Assembly (NCBI GenBank): GCA_018302805.1
Contig: JAGVZD010000002.1
Span: 1-46,723, forward strand
Length of the DNA: 46,723 bases
Source: Candidatus Woesearchaeota archaeon
GTDB taxonomy: Archaea; Nanobdellota; Nanobdellia; SCGC-AAA011-G17; JAGVZF01
Direction of reading: 5' to 3'
The translations under genes and the position numbers were made by a program. Of this stretch, positions 9,212 to 19,124 are shown one piece after another. Below the pieces are notes generated by a model. The model made no database searches and had not been told where the DNA came from. It saw only the letters and a program-made list of their open reading frames with translations. Within the stretch, counting starts at the first letter, position 1. Every line of letters starts with the position of its first letter.

Positions 9212-9552
9212 TATTTTTTGGATTTTTTCTTTGGTAAAGGTTTAGAAGGCTTAATAGGTTTTTCCTCTACTGATTTATTTTCCTTGGTTTTGCGGTTTTT
9301 TATAAAATTTTGTTGTTTTTTAGGATGAATTTTAGCAGCTTCTAATGCCTTTCTAACTTCAACTGTGCTTGCTTTTTTATCAATTTTTAGAATTTGATCT
9401 AATGGTTCTAGATGTTTAATATTACATCTCTTACGTCGGACATAACCATCTATAACAACAAAATTATTATCCAAAGTATCTATGATCACTGCTATATTTC
9501 CAGCATCCCTTCCTGCGGTTTTAAGACATAGTCTACCTATTGACATTAACAT
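9211..9552 (-). CDS. rpl14e: Ribosomal protein L14e (KOW) with basic C-terminal tail
   Basis: MSIGRLCLKTAGRDAGNIAVIIDTLDNNFVVIDGYVRRKRCNIKHLEP. Confidence 0.9.
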   Translation of the reverse strand: MLMSIGRLCLKTAGRDAGNIAVIIDTLDNNFVVIDGYVRRKRCNIKHLEPLDQILKIDKKASTVEVRKALEAAKIHPKKQQNFIKNRKTKENKSVEEKPIKPSKPLPKKKSKK

Positions 9553-9817
9553 TTTTCAAAGTAATCTCCTTTATTTTTTCTCTTGAACATGAGGAACACA
9601 AATTACCCCCAAAGGGCCTGCTTATAACTTTTTTAGATTTTGGCAGGTTCCTAAATTTTGAAGGTAATTTTCTGGGAATACCATGAAGTTCTTTCTTGCA
9701 GATTGCGCACTTAGGAGTTTGTGGATTTCTTCTATCAAATTGAATAACTACCCTTCCACCAGGAGTTTTAACTCGTTTTCTTCTGAATGTCCTTGATTTT
9801 GATTTTGATGGTAACAT
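9533..9817 (-). CDS. rpl34e: Ribosomal protein L34e
   Basis: RTFRRKRVKTPGGRVVIQFDRRNP...CAICKKELHGIPR. Confidence 0.9.
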   Translation of the reverse strand: MLPSKSKSRTFRRKRVKTPGGRVVIQFDRRNPQTPKCAICKKELHGIPRKLPSKFRNLPKSKKVISRPFGGNLCSSCSREKIKEITLKNVNVNR

Positions 9818-9818
9818 T

Positions 9819-10283
9819 TTAGTAATAAACCTTCAATATTTTTTTAAATAGCTGGTTAAAAACAAGGCTGGATAATATATAAATCCCTATCCATCCAAAA
9901 CCACTATTTAGACCTACCTTAGGTATATTAAATGGTAAGGTTAATATAACTTGCGAATCAGGAATTGATTTCCTTAGCCATGTGAAGATAAAGAATAGAG
10001 GTATAAAATTTATTAACATTGGTTTAAACGTATGCTTCATCTGCTCAAGAGACATCTCAAACATTCTCTTCTGCATTTCCATGATCTTACCAGGATCATT
10101 TTTATTTATTTTTGATTCTTCTTTTATCTTCTTTTTTAATTCTTCAGTTTCTAATCTTAATTTTTTTAATGATTCCTGATTTGTAAAATACTTATAGGAT
10201 AGGTTTACGATAAAAGAAGCTATTGCTGAAATTATTACTACAAATAATAAAGGATTATCTGTTATAAAAGACATTTTATTCAC
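9819..10283 (-). CDS. EMC3/TMCO1 (DUF106) family membrane insertase-like protein
   Basis: TM-coiled coil-TM layout, QKRMFEMSLEQMKHTFKPMLINFIP; immediately downstream of secY as in many archaea. Confidence 0.82.
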   Translation of the reverse strand: MNKMSFITDNPLLFVVIISAIASFIVNLSYKYFTNQESLKKLRLETEELKKKIKEESKINKNDPGKIMEMQKRMFEMSLEQMKHTFKPMLINFIPLFFIFTWLRKSIPDSQVILTLPFNIPKVGLNSGFGWIGIYILSSLVFNQLFKKILKVYY

Positions 10284-11682
10284 CCATCATTTTTCTTAAA
10301 GCAGGATGCATATCTACCATATGCTGCTGTGCTATATCTTCATATAATCTATATATAATCATTACGGATAATAATATACTTGTACCATTTGTTAATGCAC
10401 CTATAACATCAGCTGTTGCAGCCAAAAAACCAATTGCAATAGCACCCATAATAGTTAGAGGTTTAATATACCTGTTAAGTAATCTTTCTAAAACTCTCTC
10501 ATCCCTTCTAAACCCAGGGATTTGAAGACCTGAAGCCATCATCTGCTTAGCTTGACTCTTTGCATCCATACCTGCAGTATTCACCCAAAATATTGAGAAA
10601 ACAACTGAACCTGCTATAAGGAATAAAGAATAAACAAATGCATGGGCCAAATCAATGGAAACAAATGATCCTCTGATAAAACTTCCAACTAAATCAGGAG
10701 GGAATAACCATGCTATTATACCAGTAGAGGGAGTATTTCCTGAAAATGTTCCAAGGAGGGGTTTACCTGCATTTTCTAATAATCTTGCCCATAATTGAAT
10801 ATTTGCTAATAATGCTGCAATTAGAATAACTGGAATATTGCTTGTATAAATAAACTTTAAAGGCCATCTAATACCATGACCCCTAATGCTTCTGATGCCT
10901 CCAAAACTCAAAGGAATTTCCACTTTCATAGCTTGGGAATAAACTGCAAATATAAAAATGATCACTGTCGCAGCAATTCCAGCAAAAGCTAGCAAGGCAC
11001 CTCTTGGATCTTGGTTTATTAGAGAAGTAACCATTACTAATAATGCACCTACTGGTGGTTGACCAGATCCAAAAGCCCAAACACCACTTTGAGATAGCGG
11101 AGAAAATATTCTAATCATAAGTTGTGAGGCAACACCGGCGACGATAAAAAGGCTAATTCCTGATCCAAAACCCCATTTATTTATAACTCCATCCATATAA
11201 ATTACAAGAAGACCGCCAAGTATTAATTGAAATATCAAAATTAATGGAGACAATCCTTCTTGTGGGCTTAAACCACCCATAATTACATATATAGTTGCTT
11301 CAAATAATACAAAAACAATAGATAATAAATTCTGAAGACCTTGGAATTTTGCCTTACCTTCATGAGAAGCCATATCATATTTCAAAATTCCTGATCCAAC
11401 AAGAAGCTGGAGTACAATTGATGCTGTTACTATTGGACCAATACCTAAAGACATAATTGATCCAAAAGATGCACCTAAAATTGTAGATAATTGCTGGAAT
11501 CTAATTAACGCATTTTCACCCAAGCCATATAATGGAATAGCAGACAATATATAGAATGCCAATAAGATGATAAAAGTCCATTTTAATTTCTCTTTAAAAG
11601 GTAACTTTTTTTGTTGAGGCCCTTTAACTTCTGGAAGAATTTTTATAATAGAATCTAAGAAACTAGGCATTGCTTGGCTCAC
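10276..11682 (-). CDS. secY: Preprotein translocase subunit SecY
   Basis: Ten-TM protein; GLGENALIRFQQLSTILGASFGSIMSLGIGPIVTASIVLQLLVGSGIL. Confidence 0.97.
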   Translation of the reverse strand: MSQAMPSFLDSIIKILPEVKGPQQKKLPFKEKLKWTFIILLAFYILSAIPLYGLGENALIRFQQLSTILGASFGSIMSLGIGPIVTASIVLQLLVGSGILKYDMASHEGKAKFQGLQNLLSIVFVLFEATIYVIMGGLSPQEGLSPLILIFQLILGGLLVIYMDGVINKWGFGSGISLFIVAGVASQLMIRIFSPLSQSGVWAFGSGQPPVGALLVMVTSLINQDPRGALLAFAGIAATVIIFIFAVYSQAMKVEIPLSFGGIRSIRGHGIRWPLKFIYTSNIPVILIAALLANIQLWARLLENAGKPLLGTFSGNTPSTGIIAWLFPPDLVGSFIRGSFVSIDLAHAFVYSLFLIAGSVVFSIFWVNTAGMDAKSQAKQMMASGLQIPGFRRDERVLERLLNRYIKPLTIMGAIAIGFLAATADVIGALTNGTSILLSVMIIYRLYEDIAQQHMVDMHPALRKMMGE

Positions 11683-12133
11683 CCGAAGTTTTTTTGTTTT
11701 TTACAATTACTTCTCCACCTAGTGCAGAAACCTTAGCAATTGCATTTTTTGATGCTGCATCACAGATAATCTTAAGTTTCTTTGTAACAATTCCAGAACC
11801 AAGTAGTTTATGATATCCTAGCTTTGTTATATCTACTATGTAAATATTATTTTCTTTATTTTTGGTTAATTGCTCTGCATGAGTATCTATATAGAACAGA
11901 TTTATTGCTTTTTGTTTAAGATGTATAGAAGTAAATCCTTTCTTACCATAATAAGAATGACCATACTTCTTCAAGATACTTGGCTTTTTTTGGTCTGCCC
12001 TTTTCCCAGTACCTGCCATACCTACACCACCTCGGTTACCTGATCCTCGGTGTTTCTTTTTAGCACCCCAACCGTGAGTGGTTTGAGCCCTCATTTTCTT
12101 TGACTTTTTCCGTTTATTTTTTAATGCTAACAT
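11663..12133 (-). CDS. rpl15: Ribosomal protein L15
   Basis: HGWGAKKKHRGSGNRGGVGMAGTGKRADQKKPS. Confidence 0.94.
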   Translation of the reverse strand: MLALKNKRKKSKKMRAQTTHGWGAKKKHRGSGNRGGVGMAGTGKRADQKKPSILKKYGHSYYGKKGFTSIHLKQKAINLFYIDTHAEQLTKNKENNIYIVDITKLGYHKLLGSGIVTKKLKIICDAASKNAIAKVSALGGEVIVKNKKTSGEPSNA

Positions 12134-12134
12134 T

Positions 12135-12623
12135 TTAAATCATGTTCATAATTAAATCATTAATTTTATCTTTCCTATATCCTAGAGCACCACCTTTTGA
12201 AAAAGGTTGTTTAATGCCTTTGTTTTCAAATCCTTTAATTGGGGGTTTCAATCTGAAGAAAAGTCTTAATCCAGGAATGTCTTTCAATTCTTTTTCAAGA
12301 TCTATAAAATTTTTAGAAAATTCATCTAATGACATTCCTAATTTCATTGAAATATATTCCTCACTAATTTGTTTATTTCCAGGAAGCTTTCCTCTGCTTT
12401 TTAGCAATGCATCAAAGGTGGCTTCATTTATTTCACCCCAAGTCACATAGTCTTTTATTAAATTAATCATACCTAAAACTTGAGGGGTATTTTTTAGAAT
12501 AACACAAGTATTTCTCTTATATAATCTCAAAATTTTAAATGTGTCTTTAACTTGTTTAACTGCTCCAATTTCTCCCCTAATACGAATTATTGCAATCCTA
12601 TTCATTTTATATATTTCCCTCAA
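12135..12623 (-). CDS. rpl30: Ribosomal protein L30
   Basis: MNRIAIIRIRGEIGAVKQVKDTFKILRLYKRNTCVIL. Confidence 0.94.
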   Translation of the reverse strand: MREIYKMNRIAIIRIRGEIGAVKQVKDTFKILRLYKRNTCVILKNTPQVLGMINLIKDYVTWGEINEATFDALLKSRGKLPGNKQISEEYISMKLGMSLDEFSKNFIDLEKELKDIPGLRLFFRLKPPIKGFENKGIKQPFSKGGALGYRKDKINDLIMNMI

Positions 12624-13395
12624 CCAAACCCGAAATTTTATTATAATTGGATTTTACTTTTGTTTTGGTCAAATTCTTTAGTGCATCAAAATAAGCATAC
12701 ATTAAATTGATTTTAGTTCTAGTTTGACCATACGTTTTTGAGTGAATATCTTTTATACCTGCCAGATTCAACAATTTTCTGGTTTCTTTTTCCGAAGCTA
12801 AACCTGTGCCTTTGGGGGCAGGAATTAATTCAACTTTTACACTACCACATCTTCCATATACCTTAAAGGGTATTGAGTGAGGACTTCTACATGAGCATGC
12901 CCAACTACCACACCCTCGCCTTATTGTAATTAAACTTGTTTTTGCTGCTCGTAAAGCTTTCTCTCTTGCAGGTACTGTTTCTTTTGCTTTCCCTATGCCA
13001 ATACCCACATGTCCATTTCTATCACCAACAATAACTAATGTTGAGAATTTTGGTTTATTCCCTTCCTTGGTTTTACGTTGTGTTTGTCTCCAAATACTTC
13101 GTTTACCACCACCAAATTTTCCCTTAGACTGACCTATAAATGCAAAATCTGATTCTAAATTTGGTATAAGCATTTCAACTATTTGAGGTTCAAGAATTCT
13201 TAAACCTGAGCTGAGAATCTCATCGACATTAGTAATTTCCTTATTCAAGACTCTTAATCCTAATTTTGTTTTTGGCTTCCATGAGTCTGTAGCCTCCTTT
13301 TTTGCAACACCAATGGGTGCTTCTTCCAAAGGAATATCTACTGGTGGCTCGGGTACTACTACTTCTTCTATTTTAGTGTCTTCTTCTTTTGTCAT
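12607..13395 (-). CDS. rps5: Ribosomal protein S5
   Basis: FSTLVIVGDRNGHVGIGIGKAKETVPAREKALRAAK; cluster position. Confidence 0.95.
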   Translation of the reverse strand: MTKEEDTKIEEVVVPEPPVDIPLEEAPIGVAKKEATDSWKPKTKLGLRVLNKEITNVDEILSSGLRILEPQIVEMLIPNLESDFAFIGQSKGKFGGGKRSIWRQTQRKTKEGNKPKFSTLVIVGDRNGHVGIGIGKAKETVPAREKALRAAKTSLITIRRGCGSWACSCRSPHSIPFKVYGRCGSVKVELIPAPKGTGLASEKETRKLLNLAGIKDIHSKTYGQTRTKINLMYAYFDALKNLTKTKVKSNYNKISGLVEGNI

Positions 13396-13973
13396 TATTT
13401 CTCCTTGTCAATAATACTTTTTATTTGGTCAACAACAACGCCAATCTTGTTCATGTCAAGATTTTTTTGCTGATAAGTTGAAAATTGAATTTTATTAATT
13501 GCATTAATTTTAGTAAAATAATCTCTGATATGATCTCCATGAATCTTTGATTTATCTGGAAAAATTTTTTCATTAGACTGATTTGTTTCTACACCTGCAT
13601 CAATTAATCCTTTTATTGCGGCATATGGTCTTGATTTTTTATTAGGAGAAAAAATACCAAGATCAATTACTACCTTATTGATTTTTTTATTAATAATTTT
13701 CTTACCGAATAAATAACCTGAAAGATATGCAGAAGGTATATTTCCTCTGTGATAAGGCCAGCCGAATTTTTTAAGTTGAGAAGAATGAGTGGTTATAATG
13801 ACTTGATCATGATCATTATTAAATAGAATTAATTGAAGTATAATATTATTAGTGTGATTTCTAATAACAACTCTTGGAATTCTGGAACTTAGATACTTTA
13901 CTCTCTTTCGATAATTAGTTTTCCTTTCCATTTTCCTTCTATACATTACAGTATATTTTTTACCTGATGACAT
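13395..13973 (-). CDS. rpl18: Ribosomal protein L18
   Basis: RRKMERKTNYRKRVKYLSSRIPRVVIR; cluster position. Confidence 0.94.
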   Translation of the reverse strand: MSSGKKYTVMYRRKMERKTNYRKRVKYLSSRIPRVVIRNHTNNIILQLILFNNDHDQVIITTHSSQLKKFGWPYHRGNIPSAYLSGYLFGKKIINKKINKVVIDLGIFSPNKKSRPYAAIKGLIDAGVETNQSNEKIFPDKSKIHGDHIRDYFTKINAINKIQFSTYQQKNLDMNKIGVVVDQIKSIIDKEK

Positions 13974-14427
13974 TTTTTTTATTTTGAATAAGGTTATTTT
14001 CTTTCAAATAAATATTGATATGTCTTTTACTTCTAAAAAAACCTCCAGATACCCTTTTATATAGATTTCTATATGTTTCTTTAGCAATAAGATCTTTATC
14101 TCTTAATATCAATAACAATCCCCTCTGTGCCCTAACTTTAGATATCCAATTTCTTTTGGATGGATCCCTTGCGGTTTTTTTTCCTTTTCTAGAACCTATG
14201 CCTCTTCGTCTTCCTAACTTTTGTTGATGTGCTACATATTTGGCATGTCCTCTGGATATCCCTTTTTTCTTTCTAGCAATTATTACTCCATTTTTAATTA
14301 AAGATTTAATATCTGCTTTGGTGATAGATTCTTTAATCAGGTCAATCTTATCTTTATTAAATATTACTCTATCAAAACCACATTTCAAAATTTGTGCAGC
14401 TAACCTTCTTTGAACTTTTAAATTCAT
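13960..14427 (-). CDS. rpl19e: Ribosomal protein L19e
   Basis: RRLAAQILKCGFDRV...SRGHAKYVAHQQKLGRRRGIGSRKGKKTAR. Confidence 0.95.
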   Translation of the reverse strand: MNLKVQRRLAAQILKCGFDRVIFNKDKIDLIKESITKADIKSLIKNGVIIARKKKGISRGHAKYVAHQQKLGRRRGIGSRKGKKTARDPSKRNWISKVRAQRGLLLILRDKDLIAKETYRNLYKRVSGGFFRSKRHINIYLKENNLIQNKKNVIR

Positions 14428-15083
14428 TGTTTTTCTCCAGGTGTTATTTTGGTTCTTGTCACGTTCATCCTTGGAGATTTATCTTGAACATCATGTATTT
14501 GTTTTGGTTGAATTTGTTTTTCATGAAGCAATATATCTTGTTTCTCCTTATCTAGGTCTTCCTTTGTCTGTTTTGTTTCTGGTTTTATTTCCTTTGTTTT
14601 TGATTTTTTCTCCTGTTTAAGTTTTACAGATTCTGATCTTTTTCTCTTTCTAGCTTCAAAAATTTGTTTCATACGTTCTGATGCAGAATTTACATCTTTG
14701 AAGTTTAATATTCTAAAGTCTAATTGAGCTACTTTTTCCAGTAATTTAATTTTATTTTTTATTCCTACAGTAGAACTAATAATTAAGGAATTTTTATTTG
14801 GATCTAATTTGTTAACATCATGAATGTTAGAAATTAAAATTGGAATTAAACCATTTTTATCCATATACCTTATTGAAGCTGGCGATCGATAGCCAATAGA
14901 TGGATTTTTAATATGACCTTTTCTCTTCAATCTTAATTTGTTGTGTAAACCCCTCGGTTTTCTCCATGTATCCCTAAGCTTTAATTTTCTATAGTTTCTT
15001 CTAACAAAATGAGGTTTTACTTTCTTCTTATTTTTTCTTAATTCAAGTAAGCTTTGCTTATCCATTTTGAATACTTTTCTCAA
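14424..15083 (-). CDS. rpl32e: Ribosomal protein L32e with long charged C-terminal extension
   Basis: PHFVRRNYRKLKLRDTWRKPRGLHNKLRLKRKGH...GYRSP core, then a Lys/Glu/Gln-rich tail. Confidence 0.92.
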   Translation of the reverse strand: MRKVFKMDKQSLLELRKNKKKVKPHFVRRNYRKLKLRDTWRKPRGLHNKLRLKRKGHIKNPSIGYRSPASIRYMDKNGLIPILISNIHDVNKLDPNKNSLIISSTVGIKNKIKLLEKVAQLDFRILNFKDVNSASERMKQIFEARKRKRSESVKLKQEKKSKTKEIKPETKQTKEDLDKEKQDILLHEKQIQPKQIHDVQDKSPRMNVTRTKITPGEKQ

Positions 15084-15609
15084 TCATCCAGATACCATCC
15101 ATAAATTTTCTCCTATCTTTATTTGTAATTCTTGTTGATTGTTCTATACTTGAGCTCATCATTCCGGCCAGTTCTTTGTCAACACTCGATACACTTATAA
15201 TATCTCCAGTAACACTTACCTGAACATTTTTAGTTAATTTTACTTTTCTTGGTATTTTTTCTCCCAAGAAATTTTTAATGATAAGTGTTTCCTTATCAAT
15301 TGAAACATTCATTGGAAAATGACCAGAGCATATTTTTAATTTATATAAATAGGGAATGGTTACTCCATCTACCATATTTTTTAAATGTGCTGTAAATGTG
15401 TTTAATACTTTCTTTTCTCTTTTCGAGACTGAACCATATGTATTAAGCATAATTTTATTTTCACTTATCACAATCAAAATCTTTGGATGTGCAAACTTCC
15501 TCATTGTTGACCCTTTCGGTCCATTAACTGTAATTAAAAATGAATTAAGAGTTACATTAACACCTTGGGGTATTTCAATTTCCGAGGAATATTGCTTATT
15601 CTCTGTCAT
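15058..15609 (-). CDS. rpl6: Ribosomal protein L6
   Basis: IPQGVNVTLNSFLITVNGPKGSTMRKF; position. Confidence 0.94.
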   Translation of the reverse strand: MTENKQYSSEIEIPQGVNVTLNSFLITVNGPKGSTMRKFAHPKILIVISENKIMLNTYGSVSKREKKVLNTFTAHLKNMVDGVTIPYLYKLKICSGHFPMNVSIDKETLIIKNFLGEKIPRKVKLTKNVQVSVTGDIISVSSVDKELAGMMSSSIEQSTRITNKDRRKFMDGIWMIEKSIQNG

Positions 15610-15610
15610 T

Positions 15611-16003
15611 TTAATAACAATATGCTAACAATTTACCTCCAAAACCTTTCTCCATTGCTTCATTATGAGTCATAATACCTTTTTGAGTTGATACAATCAG
15701 GATTCCGAAATTTTTAGCAGGTAAAAATCTTTTTTCGTACTTTTCATAATTATCTTTCTTTACAGAAAACCTAGGTTTTATTGAACCGCAGTTATTGATC
15801 TTACCTAATAAGTGAACATTAATAAATTTACCATTAGTGTTTTCTATATCAGCAAACTCACCCAGGTATTCATTTTCCTTAAGTAAAGTAAGGACATGTC
15901 TAATCAATTTAGAGGATTGACTAATTACACATTCTGCTTTTCCAACCTTCTCATTGTTTAAGATGTGTGATAAAGCGTTTGATAATGTATCATTAAGTGA
16001 CAT
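15611..16003 (-). CDS. rps8: Ribosomal protein S8
   Basis: DTLSNALSHILNNEKVGKAEC...GILIVSTQKGIMTHNEAMEKGFGGKLLAYCY. Confidence 0.95.
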   Translation of the reverse strand: MSLNDTLSNALSHILNNEKVGKAECVISQSSKLIRHVLTLLKENEYLGEFADIENTNGKFINVHLLGKINNCGSIKPRFSVKKDNYEKYEKRFLPAKNFGILIVSTQKGIMTHNEAMEKGFGGKLLAYCY

Positions 16004-16011
16004 TTTTCCTC

Positions 16012-16242
16012 CTAGTAATATTTTTTAAATCCAATTTTTTTCGCAATATCTCTGAAGCATTGCCTGCATAATTTTATACCATATTTCTGTATATGGGCTC
16101 CAAATCTTTCGCATCTACTACATCTTCTTGAACCTGAACCTATAGTTCGCTTTTTTGGAGCATTATGCTTTTCATATTTGGCTAATTTAACTGGTTTATT
16201 TTCAAGTTGTTTAAAGACTTTTTGATAGTTCTTAATGGTCAT
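16012..16242 (-). CDS. rps14: Ribosomal protein S14
   Basis: CSRCERFGAHIQKYGIKLCRQCFRDIAKKIGFKKYY. Confidence 0.94.
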   Translation of the reverse strand: MTIKNYQKVFKQLENKPVKLAKYEKHNAPKKRTIGSGSRRCSRCERFGAHIQKYGIKLCRQCFRDIAKKIGFKKYY

Positions 16243-16762
16243 CTTCTTTTAACCTCACTTGAAATTTATTTTTAAGGAAATTTATTGAATCTTCCTGAGT
16301 GATTTGGTGACTTATGGGTATACGGATTTTTTTGTATCTTCTTTTACTGATTCTATATCCCTTTCTTTGGAACGTTATTGCTGCTTCTAATCCAATTATA
16401 CCAATTTGTGGATTATATTGAGTGTTAGGAATATCAATATATTCTGGAATTCCAAATGATAAATTACCTTTATTGTCAAAATTTCTAAATGCAAGTGAAT
16501 GGTCTATTGCATCCAATAATCTACTTAACAATAGCTCTGCCTTTTTTCCTCTAATAGTGACTTTACATCCAATTTCCAATCTTGGACGAAGACCCCATGT
16601 AGGGATTCTTTTCATAGTTTTTGTTTTAATTGGTTTTTGCTGAGCTATTGTTTGCAAGAGAATCACAGCCTTGTCCAACTTATCTCCTGGTTGTCCAGTA
16701 CCTATATTCAATGTTATCTTTTCAATTCTTATGTCCCGCATTTTATTTTCCTTATTTTTCAT
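16232..16762 (-). CDS. rpl5: Ribosomal protein L5
   Basis: MRDIRIEKITLNIGTGQPGDKLDKAVILLQTI; position. Confidence 0.95.
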   Translation of the reverse strand: MKNKENKMRDIRIEKITLNIGTGQPGDKLDKAVILLQTIAQQKPIKTKTMKRIPTWGLRPRLEIGCKVTIRGKKAELLLSRLLDAIDHSLAFRNFDNKGNLSFGIPEYIDIPNTQYNPQIGIIGLEAAITFQRKGYRISKRRYKKIRIPISHQITQEDSINFLKNKFQVRLKEDDH

Positions 16763-17462
16763 TTTGGAGAGTTATAATTGGTTTATCAACACCAATCACA
16801 TATGCAAATTTTTTTAATGTTTCGTGAGTTTCTTTGTCTATAGAGAATGTAATCTTTGCAGGTTGCATTCCTATACCTTTGTTGACTGATATTATTTTAC
16901 CAATACTCCCTAGTTTGGTACCACCCATTAAGTAAATAGTGGCACCTTCCTTAAGAGGTAAATGGTTAATTATTTTGTTATTGTTGAGGTCTAGTACTAG
17001 GGTATCTGATACACTATATGTATCTTTATTGACAATAATATTTCTACCATCAGATAAATTTAATTGGATTCTATTCTTCGGTAAAATGGTTTTATTTATA
17101 ACTTTGACAGGTTTTATGTAAGATTCCTCCTTGGCTATTTCAGTTAACAAAAATTTACCTTTCTTATTTAATACTAATCTATAAAATTTATTTAATTTTT
17201 CTATTGATATAGTATCCATTAAACCAATAGCGAAATGTTGATCTTGCCTAATTTTATTATCTATTTTTATTTCCTTATTATTTAATATTTTTTTGATGTC
17301 TCGTTTAGTTAACCCATACTTCAAAATATATCTTAGCAATATGTCAATATTAATGCTGGAATCTAAGCTATATGGGCCTGGCTTTGTTCTTGTGATCCAT
17401 TTTCTATTTTTTCTCGGAATTTGCCAAATCTTTGGTGCCGCAATTCGTGATAAGTGTGCCAT
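16752..17462 (-). CDS. rps4e: Ribosomal protein S4e
   Basis: HLSRIAAPKIWQIPRKNRKWITRTKPGPYSLDSSI. Confidence 0.95.
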   Translation of the reverse strand: MAHLSRIAAPKIWQIPRKNRKWITRTKPGPYSLDSSINIDILLRYILKYGLTKRDIKKILNNKEIKIDNKIRQDQHFAIGLMDTISIEKLNKFYRLVLNKKGKFLLTEIAKEESYIKPVKVINKTILPKNRIQLNLSDGRNIIVNKDTYSVSDTLVLDLNNNKIINHLPLKEGATIYLMGGTKLGSIGKIISVNKGIGMQPAKITFSIDKETHETLKKFAYVIGVDKPIITLQNEK

Positions 17463-17463
17463 T

Positions 17464-17844
17464 TTATTTCTTTTCTATTCTCTTTAATCTCCTTTTATCT
17501 TCTAATATTAACTCACTTATTGAAACATTTGATGGGTGTATAGGATAAAACACCTTTGAGCCATCTTTCTTTGTTATTGTCGCATTATCTATAAGAACTT
17601 TATTTAATCTAAGTAGTACCTTAGTGATTTTTCCTGTAGTTTTTTTGAATTGTCCCCTCATTATTTTTACTGTGTCACCTTTCCTAAGAGGAAGACTATT
17701 TTTATGATATTTTGTTTTTAAGGTATCTGATAATTGTGCAGACATTAATTTTAATCTAATATGTTTTGGGGCATTGTACAAAAACTTTCTTTGTTTACGT
17801 GGTTGTTTACTGGACCTCCAAGACATAGAAAATTTAGATTTCAT
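17464..17844 (-). CDS. rpl24: Ribosomal protein L24
   Basis: SLPLRKGDTVKIMRGQFKKTTGKI...YPIHPSNVSI. Confidence 0.95.
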   Translation of the reverse strand: MKSKFSMSWRSSKQPRKQRKFLYNAPKHIRLKLMSAQLSDTLKTKYHKNSLPLRKGDTVKIMRGQFKKTTGKITKVLLRLNKVLIDNATITKKDGSKVFYPIHPSNVSISELILEDKRRLKRIEKK

Positions 17845-18242
17845 ACTACAATCCTCGCTAGTTTAGCAATTGAAGGCCATCGATAGGAAACTTCTTTAGC
17901 TACTGGACCTTTGATCAAAGTACCTTTTGGATTACCCTTTTCATCTTTTAGAACTACTAATGCATTGTCTTCAAATTTAATTCGTGTACCATCTGGCCTT
18001 CTGTATTCTTTTCTTTGCCGGACTATTACGCAAGGCACTACTTGTTTCCTCATTTCTTGTGTACCCTTTACAACTGATGCCAGAACTAAATCTCCCACAC
18101 CTGCGGAGGGATTTCTTCCATGAACTGTCTTTGATCCTTTTACTGATACAATTATAAGCTTCTTGGCCCCCGAATTATCACAAGAGTCAACTTCAGCTCT
18201 CCTTCCAATTCCTTTTATAATTCTTGATCTTAATGATTTCAT
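17841..18242 (-). CDS. rpl14: Ribosomal protein L14
   Basis: DNSGAKKLIIVSVKG...GVGDLVLASVVKGTQEMRKQVVPCVIVRQ. Confidence 0.96.
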   Translation of the reverse strand: MKSLRSRIIKGIGRRAEVDSCDNSGAKKLIIVSVKGSKTVHGRNPSAGVGDLVLASVVKGTQEMRKQVVPCVIVRQRKEYRRPDGTRIKFEDNALVVLKDEKGNPKGTLIKGPVAKEVSYRWPSIAKLARIVV

Positions 18243-18243
18243 T

Positions 18244-18570
18244 TTACAGTATCGATATTATTACAAATTTTTTGGTTTTACTTATTGGTCTACATTCAAC
18301 AACCTTGACGTTATCATTGATTTTTGCATCTATGCAAGGAGGATTATGGACCTTTAATCTGGTTTTCCGCTTTTCGTACCTTTCATACTTCCTTAAATAA
18401 GATGGCCTAATCCATTCAATAATAGCTGTTTTATTTAGATCTTTTGAGACGATAATTCCGGAAAATATCCTACCTCTGACACCCATATTACTATGGAAAG
18501 GACAGTGATTATCAACACATTGTGATTTTGGTTGAGGTACATCTAATCCAATATTCACTTTTGTATTCAT
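18244..18570 (-). CDS. rps17: Ribosomal protein S17
   Basis: NIGLDVPQPKSQCVDNHCPFHSNMGVRGRIFSGIIVS. Confidence 0.95.
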   Translation of the reverse strand: MNTKVNIGLDVPQPKSQCVDNHCPFHSNMGVRGRIFSGIIVSKDLNKTAIIEWIRPSYLRKYERYEKRKTRLKVHNPPCIDAKINDNVKVVECRPISKTKKFVIISIL

Positions 18571-18803
18571 TTTAATAATCTATCTTCATGCCTCCCAATA
18601 GTTGATTTTCCGTTAATAATTTTAATTTTATTATTTTCAAATATCTCTAATTTGGTTAAGTGATTTTTTAGTACAATTTTATTTTTAAATTTTGTTTGAA
18701 TCATAATCGAATATTTAGTTTCATCTAAAACTACTCCGTTTAACCCTATCAATGTAGGATTTTTCGAGTCTACTATGTTTATGTATGTGCCAATCATTTC
18801 CAT
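18567..18803 (-). CDS. rnp1: RNase P protein component 1 (Rpp29/Pop4)
   Basis: MIGTYINIVDSKNPTLIGLNGVVLDETKYSIMI; position between S17 and SUI1. Confidence 0.88.
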   Translation of the reverse strand: MEMIGTYINIVDSKNPTLIGLNGVVLDETKYSIMIQTKFKNKIVLKNHLTKLEIFENNKIKIINGKSTIGRHEDRLLK

Positions 18804-18815
18804 TTTTGGTTATTA

Positions 18816-19124
18816 TTAATCCGTACTTATTGCACCAGGATTGAAGCCCAGATGAACAAGTTCATCTTTGACCTTTTGTACGTGATCTCCTTGCAATTCA
18901 ATTATGTTATTCTTAACTGTGCCACCACACGCAAGTTTTGACTTCAGTTGCTTTGCAACATTCTTAATGTCAATATCGCTTTTGCTTATCCCTTCAACAA
19001 TAGTTGCTATTTTACCAAAGCGACGTTTAACTTTTCGTATGCTTATCCTCTGTTCTTCTTTTGCAATTACTTCACATACACAAAGCTCTTTATTTAGTCC
19101 ACATTTTGGACAAACATCAGGCAT
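18816..19124 (-). CDS. SUI1/eIF1 family translation initiation factor
   Basis: CPKCGLNKELCVCE and RFGKIATIVEGI...LKSKLACGGTVKNNIIELQGDH. Confidence 0.94.
   Translation of the reverse strand: MPDVCPKCGLNKELCVCEVIAKEEQRISIRKVKRRFGKIATIVEGISKSDIDIKNVAKQLKSKLACGGTVKNNIIELQGDHVQKVKDELVHLGFNPGAISTD

Noticed and set aside
10883-11080. 65-aa ORF inside secY in another frame
   Set aside because: Embedded in strongly conserved secY and no independent support.
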